Assembly: GCF_000715075.1 (NCBI RefSeq)
Contig: NC_134097.1
Span: 127,284,997-127,348,996 of the forward strand
Source of the DNA: Nicotiana tabacum
Lineage: Eukaryota > Streptophyta > Magnoliopsida > Solanales > Solanaceae
Direction of reading: 5' to 3'
DNA length: 64,000 nucleotides
Positions 1 through 11,800 of this stretch are shown here, one piece after another (within the stretch, counting starts at the first letter, position 1; every line of letters starts with the position of its first letter). Both the position numbers and the translations under genes were made by a program. The notes under the pieces are model-generated. The model was not told the DNA's origin and ran no database searches. It saw only the letters and a program-made list of their open reading frames with translations.

Positions 1-1798
1 GAGATAGCCAATCCATGCCCAAAATGACATCAAAATCCACCATGCTCAATAGCAATAGATCCACTCGGGTCTCCAGACCCCCAATAGTCACCACACATGA
101 CCGGTATACACGGTCTACAACAACAGTATCGCCCACTGGGATAGATACATGAATAGGTAAAGCAAGAAACTCACGGGGCGTACCCAAATAATGAGCAAAG
201 TATGGTGACACATAAGAAAAGGTGGAACCGGGATCAAATAATACAAAGGCATCTCTGTGGCAGACTAAAACAATACCTGTAATGACAGCATCCGAAGCAA
301 TGGCGTCGGGTCTGCCCGGGAGTGCATAGAAACGGGCCTGACTGCCCCCTGATCGACCTCCCCCTCTGGGGCGAACCCTGGCTGCCTGACCTCCACCCCT
401 AGCTGGGTGGGTGGGTAGTAAAGTAACTGGAGCAGAAGTCGAGGGCTGACCCCTCTGCTGGGACGAACTAGCAACACGACGAGGACACTGCCTCCACACA
501 TGTCCAAACTCTCCACACTCAAAAAAACTCCCAGGTGCTGGAGAAGGGGATTGAAGGGAAACCCTCGCACCGGAGTGACCAGCTGATGTACTCGGCATAG
601 AAGAACCCTAAGCTGACGGGGCACGAGATGAACTCTGGGATGGAAGGGCACTGAGTGATGACTAGCCCCGCTGAGATCCATGATGACCATGACCCGAAGA
701 TGCCCCGCGATACTCTGGGCGGGCTGACTGAACAGGCCTGAAAGAATGGCCTCTACCATGCTGAAACTGGCCCCTCGAAGAAGCATCACTATAACTGCCA
801 GATCCTCGAGGCTTCTTGGCCTCCCTCTCCTCTCATTCCTGACGGCGAACCGTCTCAATCTCGCGAGCGATATCAACCACCTCCTCGAACATAGCACCCA
901 ACACCCTCTCTCGGGTCATAAGAATACGGAGGTGATAGTTAAGGCCATCAACAAATCTTCTGATCCTCTCACGATCTGTCGGAACCATCCAAATGGCATG
1001 ACAAGACAACTTAGAAAACCTCGACTCATATTGTGACACAGTCATATCCCCATATCGCAAACACTCAAACTGTCCACGCAGCTCCTCTCTGCGGGACTGC
1101 GGCACATACTTCTCCAAGAAGAGAGTGGAGAACTGCTGCCAAGTAAGGGGCGCTGTTCCAACCGGCCTACGCCTCTCATACACCTCCCACCATATGAAGG
1201 CAGCCCCAATAAACTGAAAGATGGTAAATTCCACACCACTAGTCTCAAGAATCCTTGCTATACGGAGCATCCGCTGACACTTATGAAGAAAACCATGGGT
1301 ATCCTCGCCCTCGGCACCACTGAATGACGGAGGCTGGAGTCTACCAAACCTCTCAAGACGACGCTGCTCATCATCCAGCATAACTGGCACAACAAACTCT
1401 TGAGCTGTTGCAACCGGCTGAGCTGGAGGTGCCCCCGGTATCTGTAGTCCCTGCACCACCTGCTCAGGTGTGCGAGCAGCGGGGGTCTGATTGCCTCCCC
1501 CGGCCTGTGAAGTAGCTGCCGCTATAGTGGCTGAAACTGCCTGAGCCAGGCCAGTGCATACTGATAAGATCTGTGCCAAGGCCTCGTGAAGACCCGGAAC
1601 CACGATAGGCACAACTGGTGCCTGAACTGGTACTGCTGGAGCATCCATAGCTGGAGCTTGATCCGGAGCCGGGGCAGCTGGTGGGTCAACATGTGCTGCT
1701 CTCGCTGCTCTGCCTCTGCCACATCCATGGCCTCTAGTGGCCTCAGTGGGTGGCACTGGTGGTCGTCCACCTCGTCCGGTAGCGCGAGTCCTCGCCAT
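1..1798 (-). pseudogene. gag-protease relic of element A
   Basis: The ATG is at 1798 and gag stays open for 321 codons. It has an Arg/Gly/Pro/Ala-rich N-terminus (MARTRATGRGG), then the retrotransposon gag domain with LERFGRLQPPSFSG, the WWEVYERRRPVG stretch and FLEKYVPQSRREELR. At 833 a CGA arginine codon (present in the copy in D) has become TGA. In the same frame the protein then continues through at least two further stops near 665 and 610. Next comes a zinc knuckle near 490-520 reading FFECGEFGHVWRQC, whose first cysteine is Phe. The protease active site LFDPGST is near 220-240, and the flap-side motif VILGMDWL is at about 5-35. Gag packages element RNA and the protease matures the polyprotein; this copy can do neither. 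Confidence 0.9.
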
Positions 1799-1985
1799 AT
1801 GCGAGAGAATCGAATAATAGAAGTTTAGCGTTCAGATCAACAAGTTCGCACAACAGGAGTTTCAAGAATATGAAGTTTTTTCCTAAAGGTTCTGCAGCCT
1901 CTCGAGGATAAATACAGACGTCTCTGTACCGATCCGCGAGATTCTACTAAACCTGCTCATGACTCGTGAGACCTATGTCACCTAG

Positions 1986-1997
1986 GCTCTAATACCA
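1986..1997 (-). other. Primer-binding site of element A (initiator tRNA-Met type)
   Basis: On the minus strand this reads TGGTATTAGAGC, one base off the TGGTATCAGAGC complement of plant initiator tRNA-Met. It lies a few bases inside the LTR end at 2001, where minus-strand reverse transcription would begin. Confidence 0.85.
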
Positions 1998-2611
1998 ACT
2001 TGTCACGACCCAATCCCCGAACCCGGTCGTGATGGCGCCTCTCGTGAAGACAAGGCCAGCCAGACCAAAATGGAACACCTCTTTTAAATAGTTAATCATC
2101 ATAAACAGTAATAACATATAATATAATACTCATAAATTGCGGAATTTTAACATTAACAACAACAGGAACCATCATAACACAGCCTAAACTGGGGTGTCAT
2201 AAGTCATGAGCAACTAAGAAGTCCGGATACAAGTCTACTGAACACAAAATCCGATACAATAGTTCAGAAAAAAAAAACATGGAAATGCTAGGATAAGGGA
2301 GGCACGAGGCTGCGACCGCCAACAACTACCTCGTAGTCTCCAAATCACTACCTGGACTAGGAGAAATCAACACTCAGGAGCGGACTCTGCGATGCCTGAA
2401 TCTACACACATGGTGCAGGGAGTAATGTGAGTACGACTCAGTGAGTAACCATTATAAATAATGGCTGAAAGTATGAAAACACGTAAAGACACAAAGCAAT
2501 TCCATATTAAGCAGTAAAATCACTTAAAGCAGTAAATCAGTGAAGAATCAAATGATATTCCTTTTTAAAACAAGTAAAACAGGTAATTTAACAGGTAAAT
2601 AACAAGTAGAA

Positions 2612-3090
2612 ATCTGCCCCTCGGGCACAGTATCAATCGCTCAACATAGTATCAGCCCCTCGGGCTCACTCTCAGTACAGTATCAGCCCCTTGGGCTCAC
2701 TCTCGGAATAGTATCAGCCCCTCGGGCTACCTCACAATCACTCATATCAGCCCCTCGGATATAGCATCAATCACTCAGAACAATGGATACCTGCGCTCAC
2801 TGTGGGTGTGCAGACTCCGGAGGGGCCAATTACGGCCCAAGCTCTATATCAAGCCACCTCGTGGAATCATCACTCAGCATATCCTCACATCACTCAAGCC
2901 ACCGCGTGGCATATAAAGTATCTCAGGCCTTCGACCTCATATCACTCGACCTCACATCACTCAAGCCACCACGTGGCATAAATAGTAACCCAGGCCCTCG
3001 GCCTCATATCACTCAGCATATCCTCACTTATGGCCCTCGGCCTCACTCAGTCCGGAAATCATCATAAGCCCCTTGGGCATTAGTAAAACA
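2612..3090. repeat. Degenerate CAGCCCCTCGGGC repeat block in LTR A
   Basis: About ten scattered copies of a near-palindromic motif (GCCCCTCGGGC and variants GCCCTCGGCC, GCCCCTTGGGC) are separated by 20-60 bp with ATCACTCA-type spacers. The same motif recurs in the LTRs of C and D. Confidence 0.8.
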
Positions 3091-3994
3091 GTAGTCCTCA
3101 GCCCAAAACATGATGTAGAAATATCATTTTAGTTTCAAAACTGAGTAAAAGTGGCTGAGTTTGTAAAACGGTAGATATCAACAGGACTGGGTTCAAATAA
3201 TAAGTCAAGTAGTGAGGAAACAGTGATAAAAATCCCCGAAGGGTTCAAATAGTTGGCACGAAGCCCAAATATGGCAACAACCCAAATCGTGATGATAACC
3301 AATGAATTTCAGTCAAATATTCGATAAAATAATCAATCGGGATGAACCAAGTCACAATCCCCAGTATTGAAAGACCCCACGCTCATCATCCAGCGCGTAT
3401 CTTGCCTCAATATAGCAGTACGATGTGCAATCCGGGGTTTCAAACCCTCAGGACATCATTTACAACCATTACTCACCTCGAACTGGCCAATTCTCTAGCT
3501 CGCGATGCCTTTGCCCCTCGAATTGGCCTCCACGCGCGTCGAATCTATCCAAAATCAGAACGAATACGTCACAATATGCTAAGGGAACAAAGCCCAAGCG
3601 AAAACATTTGAAAAATATCAAAAATCTCGAAATTAGCAAAACCCGAGCCCCGAGCCCACGTCTCGGAATTGGGTAAAATTTACATTTTCAGAATCCTCAT
3701 ACCCTCACGAGTCTAACCATACCAAAATTATCCAATTCCGATACCATTTGGTCCTTCAAATCGTCATTTTACATTTTTGAAAGGTTTCACAATTTTCTTC
3801 CCAAATTCCATCTCAAATCACGAATTAAATGATGAATTCAGTGATAGATTCATGTATTCTAGCCAAATCTGAGTTAAAATCACTTACCCCGATGAATTTC
3901 TTGAAAAACCTTCGAAAAATCGCCAAAATCCGAGCTCTCTAGGTTAAAATATTAAATAAAACCCAAGACCTCGTATTTATAGGTACCCCTCAGG

Positions 3995-4215
3995 TTTCAG
4001 CTACCGCGGGCCGCACCAAAACGACCACGGTCCGCACAAGCCAGTGCGGTCCGTGCAAACGCCTACTGCGGCCGCACCCACTTTTGTGCGGTCTTCGCGA
4101 CGCCTACAACGCCCGCTTTTGTACGGTCCGCACGACGCCTACCGCGCCCGCGCCCACTTTTGTGCGGTCCGCACAACAGTCAACGCGGGCGCACTTATTT
4201 TTGTGCGGACCGCAT
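3995..4215. repeat. GC-rich palindrome island in LTR A (TGCGGTCCGCA type)
   Basis: A run of short imperfect palindromes such as TGCGGTCCGCA, with repeated CCACTTTTGTGCGG spacers. It is far more GC-rich than the surrounding LTR. By comparison with C it lies about 0.7-0.9 kb from the original LTR start and about 110 bp upstream (in element orientation) of a GTAAG motif. Confidence 0.8.
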
Positions 4216-4680
4216 GAGTGAGTTTTGGGGCCTGCAACCCTTGTAGGCCTGCTACAACTATGATTTTTGCATTAAAACATCCCGGAACCTACCCGGAACT
4301 CCCAGAACTTCAAACCAATTGCACCAACACATCCCATCACATCGTTCAAACTTTCTCAAAACTTCGGAACGCTCACAACAACATCAAATCACCAATTTAA
4401 CATAGGAGTCAAGCCTAAGAACTCCAACAACTCTTAAATTATGCTTTCGATCAAAAGGTCTATCAAATCTCGTCCGAATGGCCTGAAATTTTGCACACAC
4501 ATCCCAAATGACATAATGAAGCTACTGCAACTCTCGAAATTCTATTCTGACCCCTATATCAAAATCTCGCCTATCAACCGGAATTTGCCGAAATATCAAT
4601 TTCGCCAATTCAAACCTAAATCTTCTCTACAACTCCAAAACTCATTCTGATCGCGCTCCTAGGTCACAAATCACCTCCCG

Positions 4681-4964
4681 AAAATGGTGGGCCCAAAAAT
4701 GAAGTAAAATGCAGTATAATATTGCACATTAGTAAAATGCAGTATTATAATGCGTTTTACATAAAAAAAATAAATTATTAAGTAAAATGCAGTATTATAC
4801 TGCGCTTTACATTAACGACTAAAATTCCGTTAACGTAAAGCGCAGTATAATACTGTGTTTTAGGTACAAATGTAACTTTTTTATTAGCTGTAGAAACGTA
4901 ATTAGAGTCCAAAAACTTGCCATTTTGGTTTTGGACTCCTAAAACGTCAGCATTGCACTTGAGG
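4681..4964. repeat. Four copies of a 29-bp near-perfect palindrome
   Basis: Units lie at 4703-4726, 4731-4760, 4782-4810 and 4836-4862. Each consists of GTAAAATGCAGTAT facing ATACTGCGCTTTAC, so every unit can form a hairpin of about 14 bp. The whole block also folds on itself, because the last copy is inverted relative to the first three. A separate 10-bp inverted repeat (GAGTCCAAAA ... TTTTGGACTC) sits at 4905-4938. No coding potential is seen, and I do not recognise the family. Confidence 0.7.
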
Positions 4965-5769
4965 GTGTTTGGATGGGCACTTTTTTATTTTTTTGAGTGT
5001 TTGGCAAAAAAAAAAGTTGCTTAAAAAAAGCTAAAAAGTGCTTTAAAAAGTCAAAAGCAATAAGTTGACTGACCCCAACTTTTTCGATTTTGGCTTAAAA
5101 GTCATTTTAGTTTGACCAATAAAATTACTCTCTTGTCTCTTATAAGTTTTTATAATATCAAAATTATCCTCAATCAAAGAAACCCTAAAACATTGTAGTC
5201 CTCCTATTTCCTTCACTCTGTCGTTCCTCTTCATCTATGCTTTATCTTTATTTTTTCTACACTTTTCTTCAAGCAATTCAATTGTTCTCCTCCTATTTCC
5301 TTCACTCCCATCAATTTCTCTGACGATATAGCTCAAAGGCTCATCCCTTTTTTCCTTAACGTCATCAACAAAAATGGGCACATAAACTTGAATAAAAAGA
5401 GTAGTGTTTATACATATTTTTGTTCTTTTAAGTTCCTGTTTGTTTCTATATAAAATAATTTGTTACTTTAAATAGATTGAGACTTTTATGAAAGTTTACT
5501 TGATTAAAAGTGGTGAAAAATGAGCATTCAAGAATTATATTTATAAAATTTTTCTAAAGTAATCAATTAAATTGAAATTAAATTAAAATATAAATTATGT
5601 TTTATTTGCATTAATTCATAATTAAATATATTGTAGTAATCAGCTCATTTATAATGTTAACAACTTTAAGGATATTTTTATTTTTTTAATAAGAAAAAGT
5701 GCTTACCAGCACTTGTTTGCCAAACACTTCAATAACTTTTTTTAAGCTTCAACATTTTTATCCAAGCAC
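4965..5769. mobile_element. MITE-like element with imperfect terminal inverted repeats
   Basis: The left end GTGTTTGGAT (4965-4974) faces ATCCAAGCAC (5760-5769), and an inner pair GTGTTTGGCAAA (4997-5008) faces TTTGCCAAACAC (5716-5727). Both ends are rich in AAAAAGTGCTT and AAGTTGCTT motifs in opposite orientation. The roughly 800-bp AT-rich interior has no plausible coding frame. This looks like a non-autonomous DNA transposon, possibly hAT-derived, but I cannot identify a clear target-site duplication, so the superfamily is open. Confidence 0.5.
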
Positions 5770-6079
5770 GTAACTGCTCATTTATAAAATAAGCTTCAAC
5801 CCTAAAAAGTTGCTTTTAGGCAAAATCCACTTTCGGTTGACGGGCAGGAGGCGGCCACCTCTGTCACTTTTTTTAATATATATCAAGACATTTTTTTTGG
5901 AAAATAAAATCTTACTTGAATCACTTTTTTTTTAGTATTCGAAAATTCAGTAATTTCTACTAAAATATGTTTACTCATAAAGTCGATACAACACTTTTAG
6001 AAGTTGGGGAATTCTGTTGTTGCTTGAATTACTACTAGTATTAAAATTCTTCTTTAACTTGTCAACATTGTTGTACCAA
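5770..6079. other. AT-rich flank, no feature seen
   Basis: I see no coding frame, tandem repeat or clear element end between the MITE-like element and the Helitron start. Confidence 0.5.
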
Positions 6080-6166
6080 TCTATTCAATATTATTATAAA
6101 AGCACAAATATTTTACGCTAAATATTGAATGACAAAAATATCCTTGAAATATTAAACGACTTTTAT

Positions 6167-8820
6167 TATAACGATCCGATCGGTCGTTTTGAGCTCTAGC
6201 ACATCATTTAGTAGTTTAAGGCCATGAACAACTTCACTTCTGGTATTATGACTTGTACGCATTGTTGGAATTGAATTTCGGGAAGTTCGGAGTTGATTTG
6301 GGAAGAAAATTCTCATTTCGGAAGCTTTAAGTTGAAAGAATTGACTAAGATTGGATTTTAGAGTAAACGACCTCAGAATCGGGATCTGAAGATTCCAGTA
6401 GGTTCGTATGACGATTTCGGACTTGGGCGTATGCCCGGATCGGGTTTTGAATGACCCGAGAGCGTTTTGGCGCCTATTGTGGAAGCTAGCATTTTGGAAG
6501 AAATTTTATAAGTTTGGGTTGAAGTGCATTTCAGTGTTATCGATGTCCGTTTGGGATTCCGAGTCGGTTTTAATAACTTCTGAGTTTATACCAAATCGAC
6601 CGTAGAGAGAGTTCATTAGTATCTTGTAGATATATACCATAGCTGCATCATCCTTTATCTTTGCTTCTTGTCTTCTAGCGAAGATGTCTGATACAAAGCC
6701 TTCGAAAGGACTCTTCTTTTTCTCATACAAGTAGCCCCTTAGCGGGTGAGAATAGCTCCGTATGGTGATTCTGATATTGGGAGCGCGATCGGAAGTAAAT
6801 TCGGAGGTCCGTGGGTCGTTTTGGAGTCATTTGGCTAAAGATAGAAATTTGAAGGTTTTTGAGAAGTATGACCGGAAGTGGACCTTTTGATATCGAGGTC
6901 GGAATCCAATTCCGGAAGTTGGAGTAGGTCCGTAATGTCAAATATGACTTGTGTACAAAATTTGAGGTCAATCGGACGTGATTTGATAGGTTTCACCATC
7001 GAATGTAGAAGTTTGAATTTCTAAAGTTCATTAAGCTTGGATTGGAGGTCAATTCATGATTTTAGCATTATTTGATATGATTTGAGGCCTCGAACAAGTT
7101 CGTAATGTGTTTTGGAACTGGTTGGTGTGATTGGACAGGGACCCAGGGGCCTCGGGTTAATTCTGGGTGGTTAACGGATTGAATTGGGATTGGAAAGAAA
7201 AGCTGAAGCAACTGATATCTGGTATAGCTGCACCTGTGAAGTTTTGGCCGTAGGTGCGGAGCCGCAGAAGCGGCCAAAAGGACGTAGATGCGGTGGTGAA
7301 AGGTGAAGGCTGGGACCGCAGATGCAGTCAGGTCACCGCAGAAGCGGACCACACCTACGGAAGAAGGAACGCAAAAGCGGAAATGGGCTTGGAGCCCCGG
7401 ACCGCAGAAGCAGCAATTGATCATTTTCCCTCCATTTTCATTTTGGTGTGGACGATTTTAGAGAGCTTCAAGTGGGGGTTTTCATCATCAACGACAAGTT
7501 TTGGAGCATTGTGCATCGATTCGAGTCTTCGGAAGAGCGTGGAATGCCGCTTATGGATCTTCGGAGCAAGGTGAGTCTCCTTTCTAATCTTGTAAGAAGG
7601 AATTATCCCCATAGGTGAAATAATTGGTTATGTGCTCCTATTTGTGGGGTCTACGTATGCGCGAGGTGACGAGAGTCCGTGCGTAGCTACTATTATGCTA
7701 TTGTCCAGGTAGTCTAGGACCCAATAGCATGCTGTACATGGATATATTTGTAATCCTATTGACGGTTTGAATTGCTTAAATCACATCGGATTAGTAAGTG
7801 AATTTCTAAAAGATTGAGTTTCATCTTCTTGAATTGTAAAAAAAGAGAATTGGATTTTCCTTGGATAGTTGTTCCCTGATGAAGTCTTGATTAACTGTTT
7901 GAATATGGGATTCTATGTGTACCTGCGTCGCATGTATGATTCGCGAGCAGGGTGTTTGTTTATTTTATGTTGACCGCATCGCATGGATGATTCGCGAGCG
8001 GGGTAATAGATACATCTATGGTTCGCGACGTTTGACCCTCGGCAGTGCACGTTTATCATTTATGTTGGATCGGGCCGTACGATCTCGACATGATTTGTGC
8101 ATGCTTGTATTGCTTGCCTGGAGATTTATTGATATTGATATTTGCTCTCCCCGACTTGAGATAATTGTTAATTAATAGATTATGAATCCGGAGACTTTTA
8201 ATATAAAAAGGAACTTTTACCTGTTCGTGGCTTATTTGAAATTACTGTCGTTCTTAATAAATCCATGACTACTCGCATTAAAAATATATTACTATTGGAC
8301 CACTAGTAAATGTCGAAGTCGACCTCTCGTCTCTAGTTCTTCGAGATTAGACGGGATACTCATTAGGTACACGTTATTTTCGTACTCATACTACACCTGC
8401 TGTTCATTTTTGTTGCACATGTTTATGTGTGGCTAGTGGCACAGTGGCATGGTTGATATGGAGACTCAGGTGAGCTACATTTATCGAGACGACCGTAGCC
8501 AGCAGAGTCTCCTTTAGAGTATTGTACTGTATTTTCATTTCTGTCCACTTGTATTCCGGACAGTTAATGTATTTTATTTCATTCCTAGTAAATGCTCATA
8601 CACTCGTGACACCGGGTTCTGGGATAATTATGGGGTATCTTATATTAACTTCTTAACATTTTTATTTGATTTGAAACGATTATCTTCTATTGGTAAAATT
8701 GAAGGAAAATCATAGTTTTCAAAATTATTAAAACGAGAATTTAATTAAGTATCTTGGTTGGCTTTCCTGACAGCAATGTTCGGCGCCTTGACGACCCTTA
8801 GTGGATTTTGGGTTGTGACA
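6167..8820 (+). repeat. 5' LTR of element E
   Basis: It runs from TATAACGATCC to the end GGGTTGTGACA. It is colinear with the 3' LTR except for a 181-bp insert at 6566-6746. It contains a CCGCAGAAGCGG-type palindrome island (about 7245-7415), a donor-like AAGGTGAGT (about 7568) and a conserved hairpin (about 7650-7690). Confidence 0.9.
6566..6746 (-). pseudogene. Fragment of family-B DNA polymerase (mitochondrial linear-plasmid type)
   Basis: A 181-bp insert interrupts the 5' LTR of E: the 3' LTR runs straight from CCGAGTC to GGGAATAGCTCC, while here that junction is filled. On the minus strand the insert is one open frame of about 60 codons (6745 down to 6567). It begins PLRGYLYEKKKSPFEG and ends with KILMNSLYGRFGIN. 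The KxxxNSxYGxxG pattern is motif B of family-B DNA polymerases, which contacts the incoming dNTP, and the YEKKK...F lead-in is typical of the protein-primed enzymes of plant mitochondrial linear plasmids. The exonuclease domain and motifs A and C are absent, so this is a captured fragment. It has no visible target duplication, which fits DNA captured during break repair. Confidence 0.8.
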
Positions 8821-8823
8821 ACA

Positions 8824-8835
8824 TGGTATCAAAGC
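8824..8835 (+). other. Primer-binding site of element E
   Basis: TGGTATCAAAGC starts three bases after the 5' LTR and differs by one base from the initiator tRNA-Met complement used by the other chromoviruses here. Confidence 0.85.
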
Positions 8836-11800
8836 ACTAGATTCCCTTAGGTCTCATGAGTCATGAGCAAGTCTAGTAGAGTCTCGTGGATCGGTACAGA
8901 GACGTCTGTAATTATCTTCGGGAGGCTACAGGGCTGTTAGGAGTACTTCCCTTCTTGATTCCTCATCGTGCGGTTTGATTCTTTGAGGCCTATGCCCTTG
9001 TTTCCTTCATACTCAATCTTTCGCAACGCGAACGCTGGTTATAAATTGAGAATTGAAGTATTGTAATGGCACTAACAAATGTGGTGCGGATGTTTCTCCA
9101 GGTATTGGTGATTGGGCTATTGTAATTGCCTTGTGGGAGCATATCTTATCATTTCAGCTCAGTAACAGTATTCCTGAGAGCTTTGAGACTATGCACAGAT
9201 CGCTATGATTGCTCATGATTGGTTATCGCACAGTACTGACTTGATGGTAGGATACTTGCCTATGTGTTGGGGAGGTGAATAATTTGAAAGAAAGTCTACT
9301 CAGTGCACGATTCAGAGATCTGATATTTCATTTCCGGCGGAGGAAAAGCAATTGCCCTATGAATGTCCAGTTTTGAGGTGATGGAAAAACGAGATTTGGT
9401 ATTTTCAAGGGTGGTGGAATTTTCATCTGCGATGTAGTGTCGTTGTCCTCGATTGTATGTGTTAAGTTCACCGGTGTTATGATCTTCTGTAATTCGCCTT
9501 TGGAGAAAGATATTATGAAATAATATGGGAGAAACGACTATCAGAGATCACGGGGTACGGTGATTCAGGATTGAATCGGTGTTTCTAATGTTGACAGCTC
9601 GAGAAAGATTTTCTTCGGAAAAGTTTAAGGTTAGTAGCGATTTGAGGGTTCAAGTGCTGCAAAGATAGATTTTATTTAAGGCAACAACAGAGCAGCGGAG
9701 GATGAGAAAAGGACATGTGGGGAGTGTCAGGCGATGGTTAAAATTTCTAGAAGGCCAGTTATAAGAAGCAAAGGTCGAGTAGTCGATTAAATGGGTGAGT
9801 TCCACCAAATTGGGAGAGTGGCGGAGTTGCGTGTGGGCTTGTGGTAGGATGACTACGCACCTTCAGGAGGGTTTGGAATGATTTGGGAATTTTAGTGATT
9901 GGTGATTGGGGTCTACGGAATTAATTTGAAGTATGGGCTATTATGTGGCAGAAGATTTGATATAACGGGAAGGAGCTACTTGAAATGAAAAAGGATACAA
10001 CATAACTTTGAATTGGAAGGATGTTGCCGCACATTTAATTGATGTCCACGAGGGGTTAATGGACTTGTGCAGCTAGAGAGTGTGCCCGGACTCAGGATGG
10101 GTTATTGATGTCGTAGTGATTGTACCCCATGCAGCAGCGTTGGAAGATGTCAGGAAGTGATTTCCATAGGTGGGTTATTCCCTGTGAGCAGGTTAGCGGT
10201 CGCGTGGTTGGCGAGGCTTCTACAAAGAATTCTATTGGTTGTACAACAAAGAGATCAGTTGTGCGAATGTGGTTGATGATTCAGAGTATAAAAGAGGTTT
10301 TACAGAAAGATTCCGAGAATTTTGGCGGTTGATTGCGCAAGGTTATGCCAATAAGAGATAAATAATCCTGGTGAATTCCAGAGTTGTGTAATGGTGGCTT
10401 CAAGCTAAGTGGGAGAGTCCCACCGCCTATGATTGGGTTGTATGGTTAACTACTTGCGAGGTTTCTGGTTATTAGCATATTGATGGGTTATTTCAGCTAC
10501 GGGAAAAGAACATAAGTGGTAATTTGAGCTAAAAAAATTGTTAAATGTGTGCTATGGTTGGCCTTATTAGCTCACGTTCAGACTTGGGGAAGGATTCAGG
10601 ATTTATGCCTTGTATAGGTGCGAGTTTCAAGGGAAGTGATTCTGCCGGGTGCTTCGTTGAGAGGATATTCATGTGCTAGAAGATTCATGGAGTTGATTAT
10701 ATTCGGGGCCAAGTCAGAGCGGGTGGTTCTCAACAACGGCCCAAGTGGATTCAAAGGGGTAAAGTGTGGTGCCTAATGATTTCGAGCCTATAGGTACGGT
10801 TAAGAAGCAAGCTTTGTAGCAGCTTATGAGAAGAGGAACAGAATGTCCTATGATGTTTTAACTTGCAGTGTAGCATTTGGGGGGTATGAAATGGTTCGTG
10901 GGATTCGAGATAGCATGGTCTCGTGATTCAAGGTTACTCGGGATGAATGCGGATAGAGTGTGTTATGCGTTGAATGGAGTTATTATTATTTCTAAGGCAG
11001 TCAAGGATAAATTGGAAGAAGATAGATTGGTTAGCCATAGTTGAGTTGGCATATTGGTGGTAGTGATTAGTTCCTTCAGCGTGATCAAGTTATGCAAATG
11101 ATTGTGACGAAACGTGTGAGGCTTGTCAGCAGCCGTAATTGATGTTATTTAGAAGCATTCTATTGTTATGGCCTATTATGTAGAGGTGGATCCCGAAAGG
11201 GCTATGGTGGCTTAGACCACTACTTAGAGATTTGCATATTCTACGGTTATGAGAATTCACCTGTGTGTTACTATGGTTCTCCTGAAGTGAGTTAGGTGAA
11301 AAGTTTTTATATGATGAAGCGTTAACCTATTAGTGGTTCCGGAGTTATGATGAAAATCGTGTTCTATTGCATATTGGCATGATGGGTACAGTAAGTGGTA
11401 TGGAAATTGAAGTAAGGATCAAGGTTGCAGTTCGGTGTTGACAAGGATGTCACGGGCTCGGATGAGCAGGAAGGGAGTTTCAATGTTTAAAGTAAGTTGG
11501 TATTGTCCTCAGCATCACATGAGATTGGTACTTTGTGACAAAGGCTTTGCATCCTGGTTAAGGATTCTTGATCTCTTTTCAGTGTTAGTACGACTGGTGG
11601 TTTGGATGTACAAACCTGTTATCTGTTATGGAAGGTTGTGGGAGCGTGCCCCACGGGAAGGTTGTATAAGTGTGGCATGTAGTCATTTGATTGATTGAAG
11701 AGTTAAATCAAGTACGAATATTGTAGTGATGTCGTTAAATTGAGAATTGATGCCTGAAGGGCACTCGTTTTATTGGGTTGTGGACTGTGGAGGATTACTC

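Larger units (their letters stand above)
1..4680 (-). mobile_element. Ty3/gypsy chromovirus A, partial (protease, gag, PBS, 5' LTR)
   Basis: This is a minus-strand LTR retrotransposon that enters the window inside its protease; the rest of pol lies left of position 1. Reading on the minus strand, the order is 5' LTR (4680 down to 2001), primer-binding site, gag and aspartic protease, which is the standard Ty3/gypsy order. The gag start and LTR end match elements C and D in this window, so the three form one family. The outer LTR end is missing: homology to the LTR of C stops at about 4680, roughly 240 bp short of where C ends. I infer placement in the Tekay/Del-like chromoviruses from the long LTR and from the relative B, which has a chromodomain; no chromodomain of A itself is in view. 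Confidence 0.9.
2001..4680 (-). repeat. 5' LTR of element A, outer end truncated
   Basis: The inner edge is exact: TGTCACGACCC at 2001 directly abuts the PBS. The LTR is colinear with the LTR of C (41271-44221) until about 4680, where homology stops abruptly. It holds, in plus-strand order, a block of CAGCCCCTCGGGC-type repeats (2612-3090), two splice-donor-like motifs on the minus strand (3471-3480 and 3881-3890) and a GC-rich palindrome island (3995-4215). Short reading frames here are LTR sequence, not genes. Confidence 0.85.

Noticed and set aside
4681..4960. Endogenous viral sequence suggested by the hairpin cluster
   Set aside because: No coat, movement or polymerase reading frame accompanies it. 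Palindromes alone do not support a viral origin.
7068..8175. Several 80-120 codon frames around 7070-8175 and 13970-14600
   Set aside because: They lie in LTR sequence of element E on both strands, overlap each other and show no domain or codon pattern.
10120..11698. Two short frames in the interior of element E as possible captured genes
   Set aside because: They are isolated 70-87 codon frames in random-looking sequence with no recognisable motif.
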